39,340 bases of DNA, from positions 1 to 39,340 of the forward strand of contig JAHBMJ010005929.1 in assembly GCA_018398765.1 (NCBI GenBank), written 5' to 3'. Shown piece after piece: positions 23,061 through 33,839 of this stretch. The DNA comes from Chromera velia. Lineage: Eukaryota > Sar > Chromeraceae. The notes under the pieces are model-generated. The model ran no database searches. It saw nothing but the letters and a program-made list of their open reading frames with translations, and was not told the DNA's origin. Position numbers and translations under genes: made by a program. Every line of letters starts with the position of its first letter. The stretch's first letter is position 1.

Positions 23061-24240
23061 TTTTGGACTTTCTTGCATGCATGCTTGCTTGCTTTTCTCT
23101 TGTATTGGCAAAGGGGAAAAGGGAAAACGTATTGTCTTTCTGTCTGTCTGTCTGTCTGTCCTATGTGCAGGTGATTTTCCTGGTAAAAAAAGTGAACAGA
23201 GTGGGGGAAAAGAACCTGAGGCTTAGTGCATTAATGAAGGGAAAAACAAAAAAGAAGCTGTGAAAGAAGAAAGAAAAAGAACAAACAAAGATAAAGAAAG
23301 AAACGGCTATATAGTAGATTAAAGCAGGGACAGTCAATAACTTTTTTCTACCTTTTTCCAAATGATTTTTCTTTTTTGAACAAATAATGTGAAATATTAG
23401 AAAATAAGGATGTCTCTGGTCTTTAGTATATTTTTGTTGCTTACTGTTGATTTAGCTATCGATCTCTTACTACCCGACAGCACTATAATCGGTACTTGAA
23501 ATTGCTTTAAATTACTTTAAATTAATCTAGAAATTAATAACTTAAAGCTGAATTCCGTTAATTTTTTTTTAATTAGTATGAGATAGAGCTAAATTACTCA
23601 AACCAAGCCTGAGACTCAAGCTTCTAGTTGCAAGGTAATGGAATTCAAATAGAGTTAAGATCTAGTTTAAGATATAAGTCAATAAAAACTATACTAGCTA
23701 GTCAGTACTAGTCAGTTTAATAATAATAATTATAATACAAAAATGATATCATAATTAATTACTTAGTAATTAATGAACTTTTGAATTAATTTGTAGATAA
23801 ATTTTAAATTTTAAACCTTTTAACATGCCGCAGTGATAAACTCATGCATTAGTAAACTCATTCAAATTCATAAAGTAATTTAAATAATTTATTCAAATTG
23901 AAAGTAAATAGTCTATAAAGTTGAAAGCTAGGAAAGAAAAAGCGTCACGGTGGAAAACGTGGTCTTAAACTAGGCCCGAGTCTAACGTCTACTAACGTCC
24001 GACTCTTCAAAATGTGTCATCCGCACTCTGAATTTTTCACCAATCAAGATTGTTGCTGCGAGATGCCGCTTTTGAGTATTCTTGAAGGCGCTCCTCCTTT
24101 TGTCATCTTTTCCCAAACCTATAGACGGTGCAGGCGATTGCCGTCCATGGCGGTACGCTAGAAGCATAGGTCAACACACAGCCAGCAGGAGATCGGCCGT
24201 GAGTATACACGTCACTTATGTACCCTTTGAAGCTCCCCTT
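23061..24240. other. AT-rich intergenic region
   Basis: No gene is seen. 23380-23940 is strongly AT-rich with many TTAATTA motifs. The last part is probably the 3' flank of the minus-strand isomerase gene, whose stop is at 24241-24243. Confidence 0.55.
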
Positions 24241-26487
24241 TCAAGTGCTTTTCCCTTTCACAAAAGTCCCAAACCGGTCTCTCTGTCTGTGCATCTGCGC
24301 TTTGCAGATCTCATCGAGGTCCGTGAGGGGTTCCCCGGATTTTTGGTCTGTCGGCATGTAGGGGGGGGGACCGAACTCGGGTGTCATCAGGGAGAACGCG
24401 TCCCCTGCAGAGCGCTGGGCCTGCCAGACCGCGTCCCACCAGACCTCGTGGGCGTCTATGGCCTCTTTGAATCTTGGGTCCTGCAGTGATTTTATGCATG
24501 AGACTTCATTCGTTCAAACGTCAATCTGACTCTTTTGTTTATGTGAGACTTTTGTTCTTTTCTTTATGAGAGAAGCCTGTTTGGAGGTAGGCAGAGCATC
24601 TCCGAGATCAACGAATTATGTCAAGAAAGGGGAATCATCCTGCGGGAATACGCCTAGTTATTTTCAGAAGGGAAAGTTTGTAGGCAGGCAGACAGGCGGA
24701 AGAAGCGGCCAGTTCCAGACAAGCAAGCAGGTGGGCAGGTAGGCAAGAAGACCGACAGGCAGAAGCTTAGGAGCTCGAGGAGCGGCTGTAGACCCACGAG
24801 AAGAAGAACACGCGATAGCATGCTGACAAAAATGTGCAGAGAGAAACGGAAAGAGATGGGGGTATATGCATTCAGACTTTATGCACTCTTACACCTTTTC
24901 ATTTTTCCTTCTTTTCTTTCCGAACGCATGGCAACAACCTAAAAAACTTGCCGATTTACCCTCGTCACCGTCCCTCTCACATTAGCATCATACAAGAGGC
25001 AGTTGGAATCACATATGGGCAGCACACACAGACACAAATACAGACACAGAGAGAGGGGGTGGTTGGAAAAATAACCTCTTACACAAAGTCGTTCACCGAC
25101 TCACCTCTAGTGAGTGCACCTGTGCCCTCTGCTCGTGTCCGACCCTCGCGTGGATGTGATCCGTTCTCTGTGCCACCAGCTTGAGAAGATCTTTGTCGAG
25201 AGGGGAGGAGTCAGGGGTGATCAACCGTTCGCACACGGTCATCCAGTGAGAGACGTCAAGGGTCAAACGGAGAGAAGGAAACCTGCATGGAGGAGAGGAG
25301 TAGGGGCAGAATCGCGATAGGATGGGAAAACAAGTAGGACAGAAGGTTCTGCATTCATGCTAAGTGACCTTTTGATCAATCAACTTTTCTACACTTTTTC
25401 AGAACCTGCAAGCACATGTCCGGAATCCACCTTTCTTCTCATGCTCCGTCAATCTCACTATCGGACAGATAGAGAGACAGACAATCATTCCTCTATGTTG
25501 AACCAAACAGCGGAGAACAGAAGAGACACCACCAGCATCGTCACGCACCAACAAAAACGAAAAGAAGGCGGAAACGTGAGGGGAGGAAACATAGGCAGAG
25601 AGGCTCTAAAAGAGCTGGTCGAGCGAGACACTTACTGTTGGCACAAACGGTATGTTGTGGCCGGATGGAATAGTGCCCGTCCCCTGTGTGTCTCGAAGGA
25701 GACACGCACCGGCCGACCCCAGCGTTCACCCAAATCAAATCCATCAGTCATGCACAGAGCGTCTGCAAAAAAAGACTGCGCCGTCTCGAAATCCCAAAAA
25801 TCGCTTCCAGCGTGGACATTCACGTGGACAGGCTGAAGTTTCTTCACCCTCTGCAGTTGGCTCTCCAATTCCTGCAGCTGTGCCTCTTTGGAGACGAGGC
25901 CGGCGTTCCACGGTCCCTCATAGTCGTGCCATGAGGTGTACACCCCGGCTATCAGATCCACCTTGGCTTGCTGCAAGGAGAGCCAGGAAGGGGGCCGATC
26001 CAAAGAAATTTAACTTTAAGTAAGCAATTCTGGTGGAGGGACGTAGACGGAAGAAAACCTGAGAGGCACACTTGGCACGCAAATGAAAGAGGGAGAGAAA
26101 GAAGAGAGCCCATAGAGGGTCAGTTGAAGCAGTCCGAGTCAAAGAAAAGAGATGAGATCGAAGCCGTAGGAAGGGGCTCAATGAGCATGAAGTCAAGATG
26201 AATATCAAAACAGCATTGAAGAAATGGAACATACAGAGGAAGGGGCACCAGGGGGGAGGGAGGAGAAGGGAGACACTGACCTCTTTGACTTTCACAAATT
26301 CGGTTTCACTTTCCGTGTATGCTTGCACATCTCCAAGGCTCGCCTCTACACCTGCAAATCCCGCGTCTCGCAGTCTTCCGAACAATTTGGTCGCAGCTGC
26401 ACATTTGTCTCCAGACTTATCACTGGACCTGAGACCGTCAAACTCGTCTTCGCATCCCCAGAGACTTCGAAAGACCCTCAGATCCAT
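24241..26487 (-). CDS. Sugar-phosphate isomerase/epimerase-like TIM barrel, 4 exons
   Basis: Four minus-strand exons join in phase: 26487-26281, 25970-25636, 25282-25105 and 24480-24241. They give 319 residues ending in TGA. Donors are GTCAGT, GTAAGT and GTGAGT; all acceptors are TGCAG. The layout is that of xylose-isomerase-like TIM barrels, the AP-endonuclease-2 superfamily that includes hydroxypyruvate isomerase, IolE and IolI. It shows GFAGVEASLGD in the first strand, PVHVNVHAGSDFW (117-128), SFETHRGRALFHP with metal ligand E162, LTLDVSHWMTVCERL with D190 and H193, TDHIHARVGHEQ with H225, and LMTPEFGPPPY with E275. The Glu/Asp/His/Glu set would bind one divalent metal for aldose-ketose isomerisation or epimerisation. 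The substrate cannot be told from sequence. There is no targeting peptide, so a cytosolic enzyme is likely. It is head-to-head with pirin. Confidence 0.87.
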
Positions 26488-27087
26488 TTTCTTCTCTTCT
26501 GATAGCCTCGGTGTATAGTCACAAAGAGGGGCCTGAGACGGGCGGAGACGGGCTTTAAGGTGGGAGACTGCTGCGGGAGACGGGAAGGGGGGCGGACAAT
26601 TTGTCGCTCCACAACCTGGTGGTTTGCAGAGACAGAAGCTGCAAGGTCTTGTTGCAAGTGAAGTGCTGCTGATTCCTTGCTAACAACGTGCAGGCGAACT
26701 TGAAGTTCGACTCAGTTCACAGTTGTCGGCGACTTGTCGCCTCTGACAGTTGGTGTTTGATGTCGCAGCAATTCGTGCATGTGGATGCATGCATGGCGCA
26801 CGAAAGCGCAAAACTGCATGTATGGGCTTCCGAGCTAAAAACCAAAGCAAAAACTCATACAGGTCAGTCACTTGCGACGAACAAGTCACTGCATGGCACA
26901 GTGCAATTAGGAAGTCCTCGCCGAGGACTGCTCGTACCAGGTCTCTCTCAGACTCGCTGCAAAGGGACTGCTCCACTGCATCCACCCTTGCTGCACGCTA
27001 CCAAAGCTTAAATCTGCTTTCTGCGTGTCTTCAAAATTGCCTCAGTCAATTAGTCGGTCAGTCTCAGTTGTCCTAGCTCCTGTATAT
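26488..27087. promoter_or_regulatory. Divergent promoter region of isomerase and pirin genes
   Basis: The 600 bp between outward-facing start codons must include both promoters. TGTATATATGG overlaps the pirin ATG and is too close to be its TATA box. GGGAGACGGG-like G-rich repeats (GAGACGGGCGGAGACGGG) lie at about 26533-26585. No coding content is seen. This is inference from gene layout. Confidence 0.4.
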
Positions 27088-28426
27088 ATGGGATCTTCTC
27101 ACAGCGTGAGAAGAAAGATGATGAGAGTGACCCGGATAGGAAGGGCAGGTCTCACGCGGCCCTTCGGAGATGAGCGCACGGTCACACAGGCGTTTCCTTC
27201 AGGTCTGTCAATTAAGGGGCAAGTTGACGCATCAACTCCCCCCCTAAATGCGGAGACGCATGCGCCCCCATCGACAATGTTAATCCATGCCTTTCTGCAG
27301 GCGTGAAGACAGAGGATGCGGATCCTTTTTTGATGTGCGACTTCTTCAACATGCCCTCCTCCGGGGAGGCCCTTCATGAGGATGATTTCCCAGTTGACTG
27401 GCATCCCCATCAAGGTCAGACAGTCGTCACTTACCTGAAGACCGGAGTGGGCAGACACGCAGACTCCCTGGGAAATCGGGAGACGTTCAGGACACCAGGC
27501 ATGCAGTGGATGAATTGTGGTTCGGGGGTGGAGCACGCAGAGGGGGGTGGGAACCCGAAGGGGACCCCTTCTGAAGGGTTTCAAATCTGGATCAACATGC
27601 CTGCAAAGCACAAAGGAGACAACCCAACGTACGGGACCGAGACACCAGAGTCCATCCCTCTGTTGGATGTTGTCAACGGTGTCGGAAATGCGAAGCTGCG
27701 TCTCCTCTCGGGTCCACTCGGGGATCGGGTGGGGCCTCTGAAGGCTCTTGTGCCGATTCAGATGGTCGACTTTGAACTCGGGGAATCGTCTACAGCTCCG
27801 CACTCGATTCCAAGCGACATGGACACCAGCATGCTGTATATCTACAAGGGAAGTGCAAGGCTCGAAGGTTAGTGCGGTTGCCGGGCGGGCATTCGAGAGG
27901 CGTCTGTATTTTTTTTTTCAGCTGAAAAAAGTGAAGTTGGGGTTTTTGTCTGAGTGGACGTGGTTTGCGTTCTCTGCTCTCTTCATCCTTCCATCGCTGT
28001 GTAAATTCGCTCTCAACGGGTATTCCTCTAGTACCTTGATTCTGCGTCAATCCTTCTGCCATTTATAAAAACTCTTGATCGTTTGTCATGCCTCTCTCAT
28101 TGTGTCTGCAACTGCACTGCACGTGCATGCTTCTGTCAGAGTCGGGTCCACTGAAGGAAGGAGACATTGCTGTTTTTGACGCAAGGGACCCCTCTCTTCG
28201 TGGATTCAGACTCAGCACGGGTCCGGGAGAATCCGTAGGGGCTCTCCTGTTCTCTGGAAAGAAATTGAAGGAACCGATCACGTGGCATGGGCCTCTTGTG
28301 ATGACCACGAAAGAGGAGATCGCCTCAACATTCCAGAAACTCAGAAAGGGAACGTTCCCTCCTGTGAGGGTCCAGTGGGACTACAAACGCGTCGCCACAA
28401 GGCCAAAAGACTTCAAACCTCTCTGA
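27088..28426 (+). CDS. Pirin family bicupin protein, 3 exons
   Basis: Exons 27088-27202, 27301-27867 and 28140-28426 join in phase 1 at both junctions and encode 322 residues ending in TGA. Pirin landmarks in order: VTRIGRAGLTRPFGDERTV (N-terminus), DPFLMCDFFNMP, the metal half-site DWHPHQGQTVVTYL with H73 and H75, MQWMNCGSGVEHAE with H117 and E119, GFQIWINMP, then the second cupin with KEGDIAVFDA and KEPITWHGPLVMTTKEEI. All four iron ligands of pirin are kept. Pirins act as nuclear transcription cofactors in animals and as quercetin dioxygenases in some species; which applies is unknown. Start choice: the ATG at 27088 adds GSSHSVRRKMM before the conserved part; the alternatives at 27118 and 27121 would also keep the domain. 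The loop before GPLKEGD is shorter than in animals. Confidence 0.92.
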
Positions 28427-29180
28427 ATCAACCGGTCATTCAGAAAACCAGTGGAACATTGGTTGGGTGAACTTGGGTCGTACGGTGGTTGCCAGTGACT
28501 TGAAGGTCGAAAGAAACATAGACGGTTTGTCGGTTTGTGGAAAGGTCATGTGATAGTCAAGTCGGCCAGCTAGGAGCAACGAGAGGCTTCTATAGCTTGA
28601 ATCTTACAAGCAATCCAAATTAACGCATTTCCGTGGATTAAGGTGGGTCTGGTAGTGGATTGGTCGCTCATCAGCAGAAAGAGGAACAAACTGGAATATT
28701 AAAGGCCAGATTAAAGGAGCTACTAAGAAAGAAGTCTCCACTGACTCTCCCACACTGTATATGTCTATTTATGTATTTGTATATATCCAGTCAGTTTTAA
28801 GTCATCTAAATATTCAGTGCCGATAAACTTTATATGTATACACTGTTTATATCCCATTATAGGCCGGCTTTATCTGTATCGATGCATTGTAAGAAATCTG
28901 GATATATACCAAAAAAAAAAGAAATATCATCAATCATTCAAGTTCTTAATTGACTCTGAGTTGTTCTTGAATGATTATTAATTACTGTATTACTGAGGGT
29001 AATGACTACTAATCAGACTCAGTATTAATTTAGAAATGATAAGATCTAGGATAAGATTAAACTTCTAGTAAAATTTAATTTCTTAATCTAATTTAATTTG
29101 CACTAGATTTAATTTGCATCAGAATGTGTCTGGTAATATCTGCAGTAAGAGTAAAACTAGGCGTATTTGTAATATAACTA
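28427..29180. other. AT-rich intergenic region after pirin
   Basis: No gene is seen. The 3' untranslated region of pirin is probably within the first few hundred bases. From about 28740 the sequence is strongly AT-rich with TTAATT clusters and leads into the transposon-like element at 29189. Confidence 0.55.
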
Positions 29181-29188
29181 GTAATGCA

Positions 29189-30774
29189 TAGTGACCATGT
29201 TTGATTTGATTTGATTTGATTTGATTTGATTTGATTTGAGGTAGGGCTTAAGCTCAAATCAAATATCCAGTCAGGGAGGACCTAGTGTTTAAAGACCTAT
29301 CAAATACGATCAAATATTTGATCAATATGACTTTCAACCTCAAATATGAAGGTCCCGAAAAAACTTTTGCAAGTACCGATCTGTCACGCATGCTGATTCA
29401 AATGAAAAAACCTAAATCTTGATGGTTTGCTCTCAAAAAAAAAACGTTTTGAGCTGCATTGAAATTGACGTTTCACCCCCTTTTACTTCATGCAGAGGTA
29501 AACCGATCAGCTGAACGTTTTCCTGAACAGCTGTGTTGACTTTTCTGGTGCTGGAACATCTTTTACGGCCCCCTTTTTGAGCGTCTGCAAACATTTTACA
29601 CCCCGTAAAGATATGTCACACAATCTGACAGGGTCGAACGGGAAGAAGGAAGCATTTGTTTTTAGAGCCAGGTACGCAAAAAAAATATGGTCCGTGCAAA
29701 AGGGGGCAAATGTGATTCAGTGTCAGGTAAAAATATAAGGAGCCGAGGGGGAAGGAGAAACTATGCTGTATGACTGGGATATTTTGGATGTGAACCACGA
29801 GAGATTACAGTATGTCCCTGATCCCGAGTGTCGAAAGGCTGCGATCACATTCCCTGTTGGTGTGGAGCAGTTCCAGAAAGGCAAGAGAAAAGGCAATGGG
29901 GGGGCTGCTGACAGTGCTGGAAGGGGGGCCGCTCCTGCAGGGCCCGGCGGGAGGACCAATTTGAAACCAAAGGAGGCGGCCGCAGACGTAAATGCTGAGA
30001 AGGCTGGGGGGAAACTTCCCCCTCTTGAGAAAGTCATCACTCCGGGTGAGGAAGGCTACCGACCTCTCTATATTCACCTCCAACACAAAGGGCTTGTTGT
30101 CAGCCCTGGCGCGGCATAGAGGGTAGCCGAACTTACCAATTCTGGATGCTTAGCTGCCCAGAAACAGGATGGTTCCAACACAAACAGCAATAGCAAACGT
30201 GTGCGTGGTTTTTCGTCTTACCCCGTTGTCATCTCTCTGCAACCGAACAAAAGCCCAGGAGCACCCACTCCTGGAAAGCCGAAAAGCCAGAGAAAAAGCT
30301 CTCAGCAGCTCCTACCACCGATCGATTCGATTTATATTGAAGAAAGTGATCATGAAGAAGAGGAAAAGGAAGTGCCATAAAGCTGAGTGATTGTCACCTC
30401 AATTTTGGTACGTGCTCTAACTTTATCGTATCAACAAGAAGTCATATGCAATTTTAAATCTATTAATTTTAAGTTCTTAATCTCTATTAGTACTAGAGTG
30501 AGTCTCAGTGACTAGTGTATATACACTGCCACACAGACATATTTTTTTTACGGAACTGATCAGTTATAATTTTATATATATTTTTTTAAATTTTTGAAAC
30601 ACACATCAGAAATGTTCTGATAACTATTGTTATGAGAAAAATGATCAGAGTGATAGTAAGTCAGTGACTCAGTAAGAAACCCTAAGAGGTTAACCTCAAA
30701 TATCAAATATTTGAGGTTGAAGCTCAAATTAAATCAAGTCAAATCAAATATAATCAAATCAAACATGGTCACTA
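29189..30774. mobile_element. hAT-like DNA transposon, 1586 bp, perfect 8-bp target duplication
   Basis: The ends are perfect inverted repeats beginning TAGTGACCATGTTTGATTTG (23 bp exact, then degenerate TTGAT repeats up to a TTTGAG). The element is flanked by an exact 8-bp direct repeat GTAATGCA at 29181-29188 and 30775-30782. An 8-bp duplication with ends of the form TAGTG fits the hAT superfamily (consensus YARNG). Each subterminal part has a palindrome: GATCAAATATTTGATC near 29310 and AACCTCAAATAT...ATATTTGAGGTT near 30694-30720. Such repeats are typical transposase-binding regions. Inside is a broken reading frame (29613-30380) with no recognisable transposase domain, so the copy looks non-autonomous. 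Confidence 0.82.
29613..30380 (+). pseudogene. Element-borne reading frame broken by TAA and TAG, unknown protein
   Basis: One frame, 256 codons from ATG at 29613 to TAA at 30378, looks coding throughout but holds TAA at 29736-29738 and TAG at 30117-30119. The parts read MSHNLTGSNGKKEAFVFRAR..., MLYDWDILDVNHERLQYVPD... with a Gly/Ala/Lys-rich linker, and a third part with NSNSKRVRGFSSYPVVISL and an acidic end (EESDHEEEEKEVP). Both stops are one C-to-T change from Gln codons, as expected for decay by cytosine deamination. A short intron around the TAA (donor GTAAAA) is possible but does not fit the local donor rule. I see no BED finger or hAT dimerisation domain. It may be a cargo or accessory protein of the element. 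Confidence 0.55.
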
Positions 30775-30870
30775 GTAATGCAATCATTGCAATGTCAGCA
30801 ATCAGCCCTAACTTTATTGTGGCGGCTCGATACACACTAAGATACGCACTTACAATCTCTATATAGCGCA

Positions 30871-31831
30871 CTGGGCGTAGGACATCAAAATCAAATAATA
30901 AAACATAACGTCATTTTTCGGTTTTTTTAAAAAAAAAATATTTGATTTTGGTTTTTTTTATTTTTGAAACCATCCAAATATAAATCAAGACACTAGTTAA
31001 GACATAAGTTCTAACTAAAGTTTACTAGGAGATTTAACCAGCTTTATAAAGAGAATGATGATTAAAATTTAGTTTTTTATATAAAGATCCACAGAGATCC
31101 ACAAGAGGAGATGGAAGTCTACGCACGGAACTGACTGAAATGAATTCAAATGAATCTCAAATTACTGAGTGACGCTAGAATTGAATTTTATATACCGACC
31201 GATCCCTACCGATCCCTTTGGCAACCAGCGTTTTTACACTGTGTGTTAGGACTGTCTGAGGAAGCAAGAAGAAGACCATTCAACGATAATGCTGGCAACA
31301 TCATTAAGGAGAACGGATAGATGTGAGCCTAGGTGTAAGCGAAGTGCAGAGACTGCAACTTTTGGTCTCATGATTGAAGACAATGACAGAACGCGTTTTA
31401 AAAATATTTTCAGGGTCGTGAAGGCGGCGAAGCTTTCAGAGTTCCAAAAAATTAGAAGAAAAAAGATGAAGATGCCGGCGGGAAACAATGGGTGGGTCGG
31501 TGGATAGGCGGAGGTGCCAAATCACTGCCGATTGAGGTTATCAAAATTCTTGAAGAAGGAAATGCAAAAATTGTTTAATTCAGCCTATCGTATAGTACGA
31601 TGTATACAGACTAACTTCAGAATTCATCTTCATTAAAATCTATACAATTGCTTTCAAAAATCCTAAAACAATTCATTTAAATTTTTGAATACGTTTTTAG
31701 GTGACCGGAAGGTCCTCGTAGCAACCTATAGGTCAAACTTTACATACATTTTTTACATTTGAATCATATGGTCATTTTTTTTCGGTTTTGATTATTATTT
31801 TTGATTATTGTTTTTAATATCCTACACCTAG
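30871..31831. mobile_element. Second DNA-transposon-like element, 961 bp, 8-bp target duplication
   Basis: The ends are inverted repeats CTGGGCGTAGGACATC and, from the other side, CTAGGTGTAGGATATT. They differ only by transitions. They are flanked by the exact 8-bp direct repeat ATAGCGCA at 30863-30870 and 31832-31839. The ends differ from those of the neighbour at 29189-30774, so this is another family, although the duplication length is the same. Internally there are AT-rich subterminal parts with TTTTCGGTTTT near both ends (about 30915 and 31780) and one frame-shifted reading frame. No transposase domain is seen, so it is non-autonomous or decayed. Confidence 0.7.
31289..31578 (+). pseudogene. 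Frame-shifted small reading frame inside the second element
   Basis: A basic frame from ATG 31289 (MLATSLRRTDRCEPRCKRSA, later RTRFKNIFRVVKAAKLSEFQ) looks coding up to about 31450. The coding look then moves to another frame (KKKDEDAGGKQWVGRW, GGGAKSLPIEVIKILEEGN) ending at TAA 31576-31578. The shift falls at an A6 run near 31446-31451, as expected from slippage in decay. No family is recognised. Confidence 0.45.
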
Positions 31832-31839
31832 ATAGCGCA

Positions 31840-32177
31840 CGACTTATGACAGACATATTTGCTGTAATTCATTCTCATTCAATCACTTCACTCTAGGCTA
31901 TACTGCGAACTAATACGTACTAGTAGTAGGCTTTGCATGTGGGAATAAACTTAAAAAAAAAAAAAAACCCTTTGTAAAAAACTCTCTTTAGTATATCCGA
32001 TCCACTAGCTTATGCATATATTTCAAGTTACGCATCACAATATGTAATGTATACGTGTATATGCACTGTAGTATGCAGTGATCATAGTATATATGGCCAT
32101 GCATAGGAAATCAATCATCATTTAGAAGTGTGCATTCCAAATAGGAAGCTGGATAGGAAGTCTCCAGAGAAGTCTAC
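31840..32177. other. AT-rich intergenic region
   Basis: No gene is seen. It contains A-runs (about 31953-31966) and TATATA stretches. The last 70 bases lead into the Lys/Glu-rich gene piece. Confidence 0.5.
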
Positions 32178-33122
32178 GTGTTGCGCTCCCTGCGTCTGAC
32201 TTCATCCCACAACCGCGGACTGTGTGCGGTGGACATTCAGACCAAGCAGGCTCGCACGGCCACCATCGACACGCAGGCGATTCTTCCGTGGCCTCCCATG
32301 GATTCCTTTTCCATTCTCCCATGTGCCTCTGTTGCACGCAAATTCTCTTTTTCACACAAATTCCATCCAAACGAAGAAAATGTAGCCAAGGGTATCGACA
32401 AAGAGGAGGAGCAGCAGAGAAGCTTCAGTGAGGGCAGAGTAAAGGAAATGGAGGACAAGAGCAAGGGAGGCGAAGAGAAGGGAGATGAGACAACAAAGAG
32501 TACAGGACAGAAGGAAGCTTAAGAAATGCCGTCTGTTCGCGTCTGTCTTCAGATTTTCTGCGCACCCTCCTTTTCCTAACTCTTATCTCCCTCATGCAAC
32601 AGAAAAGTAGCCAAACTCGATCAGAAGATCACAAAGGCTGGAAGAGAGAAGAAACGACATACAGGAAGAGGGGTAGAGAGAGACGGAGTTCCGACTGTGA
32701 GGATCAGAAAGAATGTGACTCGAAAGTAGAGACGAACGAGGAGGTATGGCTGGAGAGGACCGATCAGGGAGGGGACAACCAGGACATAGAGAAAAGGAAA
32801 AAGAAAGAAAAAGAACAGGAGGAAGAAGGCTACTCTGTCGAGAATATCGTGTCCCACACTTCAAAAGAGGTGATGGGATCGTCTCCCTCACGGGAAGGTA
32901 TCGCCCTTCTCTACGTCTGCACCTCTTCTCTTTCCCTAAATTTCGTCATCTTGCAAGTCTCTGTTTCTTCCAGCCATCAAGAAGGCAAAGGTAAATGAAG
33001 AAAAGAGAAGAGTGAAACAACAAAAAGGAATCGGAGAGTCGACGGAAGAGGGAGGGGAGAAACCCAAAACAGGAAAACACATGGGCCGCTTGAGAAGAGG
33101 ATCGAGCCCGACCGCCGCCTGA
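32178..33122 (+). CDS. Lys/Glu-rich protein, partial 3-exon model
   Basis: Three pieces join in phase: 32178-32438 (reading LTSSHNRGLCAVDIQTKQAR, DTQAILPWPPMDSF), 32603-32897 (Lys/Glu-rich, with EEGYSVENIVSHTSKEVMGS) and 32974-33122 (AIKKAKVNEEKRRVKQQKG to a TGA). The true 5' end is not visible: there is no in-frame ATG before 32298, and a stop lies just upstream, so a further exon or a truncation is likely. The first part has the feel of a beta-propeller-type segment, but I would not name a family. Donors GTAAAG and GTATCG break the GTNNG rule seen in the strong genes, so either junction may be wrong or the piece may be a decaying copy. Confidence 0.4.
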
Positions 33123-33839
33123 CCTCAGTGCTTGTGTTCCTTCACCTGAAAGCAATGTGCACAAGGCGTCGCAAGAGGAGTGAGTACGGAATATACGAGT
33201 CTATCTACCCACCCGTTCTATGCCTATCTGTCCTCGCTGATCCTCTCCTTTATCCTCTATTTACACCTCTCTCTTCTGTTATCCCGTCCTTTAGCCACAC
33301 TTTCTTAATGCATGAACTCTCTCAGATTCTTCCATTCACACTAGTCTGCATCTGTCTCCCCAAAGTTCTTTACTTAGCACATTTAGAAATCTAAGCTGAT
33401 CTCTCTAACTCGTTAGCTCGTATCTATCTTGCCTGATTCTTTCTAGGATTCTTTAGCCCTTTAGCCCTTTCTGTAGCTCTCTCCTCCTTTTTAAAATTAG
33501 CCCAGTCGCCATCTATCTGTTCATAGCCTCTGCTCTAATAGCCTACTAACTCACACTTTCTGTTGCCTATCTCAACTCACTGACTATCCCCTCTGCAACC
33601 ATCTACACTAAGCTGCCAGTTTTCTACTCCCTCGGGCTTGAACAGGGTCACCTCTGTCCAACTTCCCCCCCTCCACATTCTGTGGAACAGAGGTTCGAGC
33701 GGGCATCTCATTTGGGCGGTCTAACATGCTGGTGTCCTCCAGTTCTGACAGACCCACCAGCACTCGTCTCGCACATGAGAGAACCCAGTACCCAACTTGG
33801 GGAAAGAGACAGGGTCTGCTGGGGTGGGTTTAGTAGTGA
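33123..33839. other. Intergenic region, CT-rich
   Basis: Pyrimidine-rich on the plus strand with repeated TCTCT and TAGCCC/TAGCTC motifs (about 33380-33530). No convincing gene is seen. Confidence 0.45.

Noticed and set aside
22354-23226. Long plus and minus open frames rich in Phe/Leu/Ser or Lys/Glu/Arg
   Set aside because: They come from the pyrimidine tetranucleotide tract; there is no non-repeat coding part.
1056-28426. Nuclear reassignment of TGA, TAA or TAG as sense codons
   Set aside because: Pirin, the isomerase and the large gene end in TGA, and chitobiase, the zinc-ribbon and the SAM gene end in TAG, at sensible positions.
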